Shown in pieces: positions 55,396 through 64,000 of a stretch of 64,000 nt of DNA. The stretch's first letter is position 1, and each line of letters starts with the position of its first letter. Source of the stretch: Strigamia acuminata. Lineage: Eukaryota > Arthropoda > Chilopoda > Geophilomorpha > Linotaeniidae. Where the stretch lies: assembly GCA_949358305.1 (NCBI GenBank), contig OX442321.1:2815605-2879604 (forward strand), written 5' to 3'. The notes beneath the pieces are model-generated. The model worked only from the letters and a program-made list of their open reading frames with translations, made no database searches and had not been told where the DNA came from. A program made the position numbers and the translations under genes.

Positions 55396-57436
55396 CCACC
55401 GGAAGTGACGTAAAAAACGTCGTAATTTCCAAAAGGAAAGTAGCAAAGGTAGAATTCGGTTCACTTGAGATTTGCATATGGCCATTAGTCATTTGTCACG
55501 ACGAAAACGAATGTTTTCACCATTAAAACATCAGTTTTTAAGATAAAATGAATGTTTTTAATGTTAGATTAATTTTTTTATCGGTTTCAGCGTACTAAAA
55601 CTTGGATTTGCGTATGCGCAAACAAAAGAAAAGTAACGACAAACAAGTGTGTTCATTCAAAGTTATGCAAAAGTAAGAAAAGGAAAGATTTTACTTTCCC
55701 TTTAATGCATCTATTGTTTACAATATTGTTAATCATTAAATCAACAAAATGCCAAAAGTAAATAGAAGACAGATTTTTCTTAGAAAGTAATATTTGTGGA
55801 CTATGTTTTGCCTGCTTTTTGTTGACGAAACTGACTTATTTGATCAAATGGAGAAGTAATTTTAACGTAAAACGATTATTTCAATTAGGCATTTACCAGA
55901 CATGAAATCTAGGGACTGGGTCATAATTTTTTTAACAACACAGATGGAAAGAGATTCCGGGTTGAATTGCTAAAGGGCTGGCATTCATTCCAATATGTAC
56001 TAACAAGAAGTTTGGGATAAATTCAAATGTCTATAATTGCCCGTTTTTCCACCAGAAGGCGCTGCTGCGCCATTATGGTGGTATTTTTACTGAATTTTCT
56101 GTAAAACCGATGGAATTCCTAAATAAAAAACGTCGTTTATAATGTTTCAGAAGCAAAGATCTTGTATTGATAAATATTAATTGGCATTTCTTCCATCTCT
56201 TGAAGTATCATGGTTATAAGTACGAAGATTCGTCTGCTAAAACCGCATTTGTCAATGCGCAATGTCGCCACTAGATAGCGCGATCGCAAATTAGCGGTAA
56301 ATATGAATGTAAGAATGGAATAAATGTATGAATAAAGTTATCATATTCATTGAACATTTATTCAATCAACATACACAATAATATAAATATATATCATTGT
56401 TTAAAGCAATCGGGAAACGAATCTAGCACATTCTTAGAAATGTGACAAATCTGGATTAACAGATTAATGCGTGACTTTGGAATGTGTCCTGGGTTGAGAG
56501 ATATGCGATGCGAACGAAGAGAAGACACGCCTATAGTTTGGAAATAACGCGCCATCTTGGCAAACAAAACGGAAGCTTCTAATTGGTCTAGCAAACCATG
56601 GCTACTATTTGTGGTGAATATTCGAAGTTTTTAATTAAATATATTTTTTTGTGCATGGTTTTATTAGTTGAGTGTGGAATTTCATCCTGCTTTCATAATA
56701 ATAATAATAATAATTTTATAATATTTATAATAATTATGATCTATCATGATTTATCAAAAAAAATCTTCAGTTATTTAAATTTATTTAAAATTTTACTTTT
56801 TAATGTGTTAAATCAAAAAATTGTGTAGCATTTTAATTATGAATTATGATGGTGATAATTTTAAATTTAAATTTCTCTTCTTTTCTCGCAGATCAATCTG
56901 CGAGGGAGTAAATTCCTGATCAGAATTATAGAAAATGTTGATGAATCAAACGATGTTAAAATAGAACACCAAATTTATGCAACTCATCTTTACAAGACAA
57001 AAATAAAAATGTATAAATTCATAAATTCATAAATAAACCACATTAACATTTTGTTATAAATTTTTATTTTATCAAAATAAAGTTGATAGGATGAAGTCTC
57101 ATTCTCACTCATCAACTTGGCAAAAATTATCTTTGTTTCTTCATAGTGCCACTAGAATGTGCCACCATCAATCACTGCAAATTCATATGAAAAATAACCG
57201 TAGAAAGAGAAATAAAATTCCTGCGTTCATTGTAAATTGTCTTTATATTTAACCTAAACTTGGCTGATTATTGATGTACTGTGATTGACTTAATTTTAAA
57301 AATAGCAACTTTGAATTTAAATACAAACAGAAAATGCACATGAATTTATAGGCTTGCTACGCTTTCACTTTGGATCAGATACTGAAAAATCTGACGGGGA
57401 CAAACTAATGTTTGTGGCACAGTAGATTTAACTAGT
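55396..57436. other. Mostly unassigned; one possible exon
   Basis: A plus-strand segment after TTCTCGCAG (ends 56891) is open for about 45 codons (INLRGSKFLIRIIENVDE ... YATHLYKTK) to a TAA near 57030 and looks exon-like, but no joining exon was found. A short frame from ATG 56598 (+) and one from ATG 56553 (-) face away from each other across GCCAAGATGGCGCG. The rest is AT-rich. Confidence 0.3.
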
Positions 57437-57995
57437 GACAATAGTGAGTTTGCGGTTGCCAATTGTTCCTTATAATTATGAGTTACAAGCTCATAATTAT
57501 AAAAATGGACTTATAACATAACGTAACTCCTCAATTTTTACACTATTTTGTAAAATAAGGGAGCCAATCAGATCGCTTAACACTATTTTAAGCTCCTCCC
57601 ACTATTGCAAATGGCGCTGATGGTGCTAATGAAAATTCAAAATGGCTGCCTGACCTGTTTCAACAATCAGCCCCAATCACAATTTCTTTCTGCCATCGAA
57701 GGATAGAAACAACTAAAATCATTACAGGTAAGCAAATAAATGAACTTGAAGACAATTTCATGTCTGAAAACTGTCAAATTAGTAAAACTACAGATTTTCA
57801 TTTTCTTTTGCATATGGATTTGTTCTACCATTACATGCAAGAGATTTGTACTATTCACATGGTATTTATAAGTATAATTTATAAAATATTTATTGTACCG
57901 CAAGTGCCTATTTCAAGAAGGAATTATAATTATAATTATGAGCTTGTAACTCATAATTGTAAGGAACAATTGGCAACCGCAAACTCACTATTGTC
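57437..57995. mobile_element. Fold-back element with about 66-bp inverted arms
   Basis: Arms 57437-57502 and 57930-57995 (GACAATAGTGAGTTTGCGG and inverse) enclose about 430 bp without a gene. The target duplication was not resolved, so the class is unknown. Confidence 0.7.
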
Positions 57996-58442
57996 GTGAT
58001 TCGACTTGCGTATAAATAGTACAATAGATTCGGGACACAAGTATAACGTGAAATACTCTTTATTAAAGTACACTTACAATTAATATTACAATTATGATAG
58101 TTGTGGTCTTCGGGTTCTCTTGCGAACACGATTCGCTGCTAAAACGATTGTGCCTAAATCGGATTAGTCCTACGCGTGGTCTGTTATCTCGTTGTCTAGG
58201 GTAACGCGTGCTTCGCTTAAGCACGTGGGCATTCGCTTTGTGCGAATTAAACGATAGATCGTTTGGATATTCGTTCTAATGTAGATTGTCTACGTTAAAC
58301 AAATGTGGCTTGTTGTACAGTTGAATAATCAGCGGGCACCGGTCCTCGATCAATCCGTAAAACGGCCTGAAAGGTGAGGTAAATGGTGCTCTTGCTGAAA
58401 TGTGGTAACTGTAGTGTCGTTTCCGGTCAAGCATTAGTCTTA
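57996..58442. other. Unassigned, possibly LTR-like
   Basis: Contains TATAAATAG (58011) and a cluster of short words around ACGCGTG and CACGTGG, similar in flavour to LTR sequence, but with no paired copy in the window. Confidence 0.25.
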
Positions 58443-58444
58443 TA

Positions 58445-58822
58445 CAGGGTGGTCAGAAAGTCTGGTTCTATGTAAATAATTCCCAAACTGTTCTAGATGT
58501 TGATTCAGCAAAATTATTGTTTGGGTAGTATGTCGGGGGAAATCCAATTATGACATCCAATTTGACCTCTGAGGTCATCTTCAAGGTTATCCATATTGTA
58601 ACTCGAGAACCGTGACAGATAAAGCAAAAAGATGAATTAGAAAGTTGTAGAGCATCATCCAATTAGTCTAGAACCATTCTTAAAAAAATTATTTCTTACG
58701 GAAAAGTTTTGAGAAAAAAGGTCTGAAACATTAGTCTTCTCAGCATTGTAACTCAGCTTTGTAACCTAAAACTATTGAGGAAACCAATTATGTACATAGA
58801 ACCAGACTTTCTGACCACCCTG
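58445..58822. mobile_element. Mariner-type MITE (CAGGGTGG family), 378 bp
   Basis: Ends CAGGGTGGTCAGAAAGTC and inverse (TIR about 32 bp), TA at each side (58443-58444, 58823-58824). The interior shares GTTGTAGAGCATCATC-type sequence with 35957-36717. Confidence 0.85.
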
Positions 58823-59312
58823 TATACTGCCCGGAAATGACGTCATGTGCAAATCGTCGCGATTATGCGGGTTCGCAGAAACGTGAGACTAGTCAGTCTA
58901 GTCTAAGTTTCGAGCGCGCTCTAGTGATAAAACTTATCGTTGTAATAATTACCATTAATTACATCTCAGGTGACTCGGAATCACCACAACATTCAACCAT
59001 TAAAGAACTGAGACACGCTTCAAATCACCTTCAAAACAGATAAAACGGATAAAAAGAGCTTCAATTCCTAATAAAAGATGGCGCCAGTGTTGAAATCGTG
59101 AATATGTTGTTAAGTCTACTTTATGGATACACCTAGTGGTTTATTACCCAAACAACGAAAATATTCTCTCCATATCACAAGATATCAGAGAAGAAACAAA
59201 GCTTGATTCAAGTTTCTCATTACAAAAATTAATTGAAGATACCAGGATACGATTCACATATTGTGCAAAACATTCATATTACTCCAAATATTAGTTGATA
59301 ATAACAATAACG

Positions 59313-59560
59313 ATGAGAATCATCTTCGCAATTTTGCTGTTTGCGGCACTATTCGGTACGCCTTCGTACGCCTGGTTTTTCCGCTTTCCTGAGCGTAACC
59401 CTGGTAAGTATGCTTAATAGCTGCCATTTCATTTACGGTGTGTAATGTATCTTTCACGGTTAAACCTGCAGCACCTGCACCTGCACCTGCACCTGCACCT
59501 ACAACTACAACTACTACTACTACTACTACTGGAATTCCTCTTCTTCCGGGGCGAAAGTAA
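59313..59560 (+). CDS. Small secreted Pro/Thr-rich peptide gene (about 59 aa)
   Basis: Exon 1 59313-59403 (91 nt) encodes a signal peptide MRIIFAILLFAALFGTPSYA. The intron GTAAGT...CTGCAG ends at 59471, and exon 2 59472-59560 encodes five Ala-Pro repeats, ten Thr and LLPGRK before TAA. Upstream sequence, exon-1 length and splice phase match the gene at 60460, so the two are tandem paralogues, but this copy lacks the Cys-rich module. Confidence 0.65.
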
Positions 59561-60459
59561 GCTGGAACACACCGGAAGCTGCCAAAAAAAACACTATTTC
59601 ATAACGTCGCAATGACGAACTTTTGTCACTGACAAAATTTCTTTATTGCGACGTTTGTTCTACTCCATTGTTCTTTTTTAATCTTTCTGTTACAATTTGT
59701 GAAGCTGTATAATTTACAGCGCCACCTAGCGATTCTTTCTATTTTGAATAAACAGTTATGTTAATTTGGCAACCGTAATGGCGGCTTTCATTATTCCTGC
59801 ATCACAATCAAGACTTATAAACACAATAAACAGATTTAGCACGAAAATTGAAGCTTTTAACCAAAAAATTAACTATTTATAGGCCAATAATTATCATTGC
59901 AATGTTATATTGGTAGGAAGTGTAAACTTTTGGTCTATACTCTGTCCATGCGTAACTTGGGCCTATTTCCGATTGGCTGAGCCTCATAACTCACTCTGTG
60001 CTGCCACCAGAAAAAATAGTTCAGAGTGGTTTTAAATTTGTTTGATGATTTTAATCATTGAAATGATGTAATGTTGTTTGTATTTTCTAAGATTGTGATT
60101 GTGAATGTGATTAGAGAAACAGATACCACGTGACACAATCCAAAAATTACAACATCGTCCGAGATCAAACAAGCGTTTCGGCGATTCAGTTATAGATAAT
60201 TTACCATCCTTTTGTATCCATTTTATGAAGCCACACAAATAATCTTCTGAATGACAGTTGTGAACTTGTGACTGACACTTATGTTGTTTAGTAAGTCTAC
60301 TTTATGAATGCACCTAGTGGCTTATTACTCAAACAACTAAAATATTCTCTCCACATCACATGATATCACACAAGATACAAAGCTTGATTCAGGTTTCTCG
60401 TTACAAAAATTAATTGAGGATACAAACATTTACTCAAATATTAGTTGATAATAGCAATT

Positions 60460-60818
60460 ATGATGAGAATCGTGTTAGGAATTTTGCTGTTTGCTGCACT
60501 ACTTGATTTGCCTTTGGATGCTCAAATTAAAGTTAGACAAATGACTGCTAGTAAGTAATCTTAATAGCTGCCATTTCTTGTATGATGTGTAGTGTGTTGA
60601 TTGTGTCTTTCATAGCCTGTCCAAAGATTTCTTTGACAAAATGGTGTCTGCGCTGCACTACTGCCAAAAATTGTGCTGGTGATGCAATGTGCTGCCCAAA
60701 TGGGAATAATGATGGTCGTTTATGTTGCATGAGATCAATTATGACTGAAATATCACCTGAAACAACAACAACTACTACTACTACTCCTACAACAACTTAT
60801 ATTATCCTTCCGGGGTGA
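60460..60818 (+). CDS. Small secreted Cys-rich peptide gene (about 97 aa)
   Basis: Exon 1 60460-60550 encodes the signal peptide (MRIVLGILLFAALLDLPLDA). The intron is GTAAGT...CATAG and exon 2 is 60616-60818. The mature part has eight Cys in the pattern C-x8-C-x2-C-x5-C-x5-CC-x9-CC, recalling a WAP-type disulphide core (CAGDAMCC), then a Thr tract and YIILPG. Extracellular; could be a protease inhibitor, antimicrobial or other secreted effector. The family is not certain. Confidence 0.7.
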
Positions 60819-62985
60819 AAGTAAGCCAGAACACAGCGGAAAAGCTTTTAAAGATTGGAAACATAACATTTCAAACAAAAGATTTACAACTTATTGGAAA
60901 TATTAGTTTTCATCGCTAGGATTTACTCTAATTTTCAAAAGTTTGGAAATGGATAAATATTTGCAACATATTTCCATCAAATTTTCTCGTGATAGTAAAT
61001 TCAAATTTTCCATATAAATTGTCAACTTGGAAATTTACTTTTTTTTACCAGTGTTTCTGTAAAAGATTACATAAAAGTATTATTGTAAACATTAAACTGA
61101 CCATGCAAATGCATATCTGTACAAACCTTTAAAAATTGACGGGACTAGATTAGTAGTTTGCGGTATTTATTTTTTCGTGTTGAAAACGAGTTGGTCTACG
61201 AGTAAATGTAACTTTATCTAGAGGTTTGTAACATTTCCACTAGATGGCGCTACCTGCTGCCGTTATGTCGCACTTGGGATTGGATACTCGGTACCGGTAC
61301 GGGTAAGCAGTTTTTCTTATTTTACTCTGTGTAGCAAACATCAATTTTTTTTTCTTTCAACTTTTATTAAAACCCGTGATTGTTTCTGTATAAATCTGTA
61401 TAAATCTGACGTCACGTAAGACTCGACCAATAACAGACCTCGACGACAAAGAAGGACGTTTATGAACATTACGGCAGCCATTTGTCTCTGTGTTTTCGAG
61501 ATCATTAATCAACGTAGAAGATTGTCGGTACTCGGTAGGTTTTACGATTTTCGCAAGAACATTTTCTTATTTGCCGTGTTGGCTTCGGTAGTATTTACAC
61601 AGATCTGCGCTATCCATATTGTCATAACAACTAAAATAATTGTTCATTTTAGGTCGTAATTTGCCGCAGTTGAACCGCTGGCGTCAGTGATGTGTGATAA
61701 AAAAGTTAACGCATTTGTTGGCACATTGAAAGAATTGGATATTACAGTACGGGTAAGCTTTATTTAAGTTATCTCTTTACACGCACACAATTGTAAATCA
61801 ACCGGCATAATTATTCATTATTCTCTACAACAGCCATCTTTGAGTTCCGAGTGAGTTGACATTTTCTTGATAACAAGTGCACAGATTATTCTAATCTGTG
61901 AACAAGTGAGAGTGCTGAAAGAAATAAGTGGAATCTAGGGGCGGATTGGGTATTTAGTTGGCTCTCCCGATCGCCAACGTGGTTCAATGCGCCCCTGGTA
62001 TAATCCAAAGAAATTTGTAAGTGAAGCCTCGTTTTCAGTGTTTGGTTTGTGGGCTCTAAATCCATTTAATACTTTGTAATTAATAATGTCATCGTCATTG
62101 TGCAGCATAAACTCATTGAAGGAAGAAAAGGCATGGTTTAGTATCAGCTATAGAGCTGGATAATTTAGTATCGTATTACGACAAATTAAGCGGCAAGCTT
62201 GTGTACACGAAATTACCAATTTTTGACAATTTCAGTTCCAAAGCTTTTACCGCCAAGCCAGTGTAAAGTAAAATGCTCAAATGAATAACTATGTTGGAAT
62301 TTGGGCTAAAAATTTGATTTTTCTAGATATTCTGAAGGTTGTTATTAAAATTTTGTTTAAATTTATAGAGATTTAAGCTAATTTCCTACATTTTGGACAT
62401 CTAACAATGCTTGTTCTGGTTCATTTTTCAGTGAAAAAATCATATTCTCTTATAATACTGGTAACACGACAGGTATTTCTTAAAATTGTGAAAATGGAGT
62501 AAAAAAATGGTATTTTCTTACCGGGACGGTTCTGGTTTAAATTAAACACAATCATGAAGTCATCTTTTCGAAAGCGAATAAGATTTTCTGAAGGATATGT
62601 TGGAAATTTCAGAAAATTGAGTGGAAATTAATTTACAAATATAAACTTTTAGAAGGAATATGTGAAGCTTGAGCTCAATACAGTTTTTTGTAATAATTTC
62701 ATTCGGGAGAGTTGGCAAATTAATTAATTTTTGTTGAATTATCATTGAAGATCTCTATTAAAAAATCCAATAAGAATTTGGAGGAAAAAAATAATTATTT
62801 TATATTTTAATTTATCTCCGTTGGTGAGATCCTCAAACGGATTTTTGTCTAACAATAACACCTGGGTGATCACAAAATACACAAGTGTGTTTATTAACTA
62901 ACAAGTAAGTCATGTTTCATTTACATCAATGGCATTGCATAGTAGTTAAAAATTCTTTAATAGTACACGGTTTATTTCAGTGTTA
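60819..62985. other. Mostly unassigned; candidate exon 61690-61752
   Basis: ATG at 61690 opens 21 codons (MCDKKVNAFVGTLKELDITVR) up to a donor CGG|GTAAGC at 61753. A similar GTACGG|GTAAGC word occurs near 61300. A CTCF-like site is at 61237-61250. No second exon was identified; the remainder is AT-rich. Confidence 0.3.
61237..61250 (+). promoter_or_regulatory. CTCF-like motif
   Basis: CCACTAGATGGCGC fits every position of the CTCF core consensus CCASYAGRKGGCRS. Confidence 0.55.
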
Positions 62986-63361
62986 CTTGTGTTCACACTA
63001 GACGCAAGAAATCTGACGCAACGCAAGCTGCTTGCGTCCAAAAATTCTTGACGTTGACGCCAATTCCTGTTTCAACTCCTAGTTGAAGTAAGCGACGCAA
63101 GGAAAGGTCTCGCGGCCAACCAATCACGATCTACTCCAACTCTCGTCGATTCACGTCTGGTTGGCGAGACTTTGCCACATGCAAACAGGCCGCCATTTTC
63201 GGATTCTGGAACTAGTTCTAGAACTAGATTTAATTCCAGGTATCATTGAAACCATCTGATTGGCCAGACGCAACATCAATTGCTTCAGCTCTGTTCAGAC
63301 TGTGCGATGCGTTTGACTAATTTTTCCTTGTGTTGTGTTGTGTCTTGTGTGAACACAAGTG
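62986..63361. mobile_element. MITE-like element with 23-bp inverted ends
   Basis: ACTTGTGTTCACACTAGACG at the left and its near inverse at the right end (TTGTGTGAACACAAGT). Interior repeats of GACGCAA. Target duplication not clear. Confidence 0.5.
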
Positions 63362-63608
63362 TGAATCTATGGCTTAAGAACAATTAATTTCTTATTGATT
63401 TAGCACAAACAGCACCAATAAATAGAGATCAAGGTATTATTTTTTAAAATTTAGGATGAAGTGGATTTCTTGAATAACAAGGCCAAAAACTTAAATACAA
63501 TAAAAAAAAACGGGCATTAACACTGGTGCTTGTTTTGGATTGATTTGCATAAATACAGTGAATCAACAACACCATAAATACAGAAGAGCAGGACCATTTT
63601 TTTTAGAT

Positions 63609-63984
63609 TCAATGTGATGTGGATTTTTTGAAAGAGTAAACAACAAATGACTCTACAAGCTGAAACGTGGCAGGAATGCTTAGTCCTAGAAAAAGACCCA
63701 AATTTCCACCAACATCGCAGATGAAGGGTATGAAAGTGTAGCTGTAGTATTCTTCTATTTCTTCAATCACATCATCATCAAAATATATGGTTAGGACCGA
63801 CTTATGGAAATATTCGATCAATTTCAAGTGATCGGTGTATATAATGACGTCACATATTTTAGAACAATTGCATTTTTCCGAATAATCAAATGTAAGAGCC
63901 AGCCTCATTGCTTTCTTGACAGCATATTTTGCATCACTTTCATTAGCACACAGTGGCAGATTGGAAAATGAAGTGAAAGGCAAT
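63609..63984 (-). CDS. DEG/ENaC-family channel, last exon (gene continues to the right)
   Basis: Acceptor CTAAG at 63985-63989 (minus), the same phase as the last exon of the channel gene at 32871. Encodes CNCSKICDVIIYTD, IEEYYSYTFIPF and the pore/TM2 region CDVGGNLGLFLGLSIPATF, then a stop at 63609. Paralogue of 32871-34466 with about half the residues identical. Upstream exons lie beyond the window. Confidence 0.8.
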
Positions 63985-64000
63985 CTTAGATTAAAATTGT

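Overview
This is eukaryotic, clearly metazoan DNA. It has GT-AG introns (many only about 57-77 nt), a DEG/ENaC channel gene, a KIND/FERM scaffold pseudogene, secreted Cys-rich genes, TATA boxes, CTCF-like sites and a dense load of class I and class II transposons. The background is AT-rich. Short introns, DEG/ENaC duplication and the transposon mix fit an arthropod or another ecdysozoan-like invertebrate, but the sequence does not fix the species.

Layout. 1-27656 is a three-level transposon nest. A minus-strand Ty3/gypsy element (El2, 17030-27656) was hit at a TTAA site by a DNA transposon carrying two convergent genes, a Kolobok-like transposase (+) and a P2X7-C-terminal-domain protein (-). 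The transposase gene was then split by a young, intact plus-strand Ty3/gypsy element (El1, 746-14791, two 1559-bp LTRs, CCGT target duplication). Both gypsy elements encode Gag, Pol and an unusual third ORF in the env position. In both, Gag and Pol are joined by what looks like a -1 frameshift signal (A AAA AAC, stop codon, G5/C5 stem).

27657-34900 holds host sequence. It contains a secreted EF-hand-like gene, a pseudogene of a PTPN13/FRMPD2-like KIND-FERM protein whose KIND exon is split by a solo gypsy LTR with CCCT target duplication, and a multi-exon DEG/ENaC channel gene with damaged signals. 35903-38968 is a dead copia-like element carrying a mariner-type MITE. 39225-42369 is a hAT-type element containing a second hAT-type element, which has captured a broken kelch-like gene fragment and received a pogo-like MITE. 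45498-52827 is an intact Ty1/copia element with 547-bp LTRs, AATGG target duplication, an initiator-Met tRNA primer site, a 1-kb AUG-poor leader and one 1672-aa polyprotein.

53942-64000 is mostly host sequence and MITEs. It contains a second copy of the EF-hand-like gene in a 1.2-kb duplicated block, a tandem pair of small secreted peptide genes, and at the right edge the last exon of a second DEG/ENaC gene. No rRNA, tRNA or CRISPR was found. Best candidates for something undescribed are the paired ORF3 proteins with their own splice acceptors, the P2X7-domain gene carried by a TTAA transposon, and the kelch capture by a hAT element.
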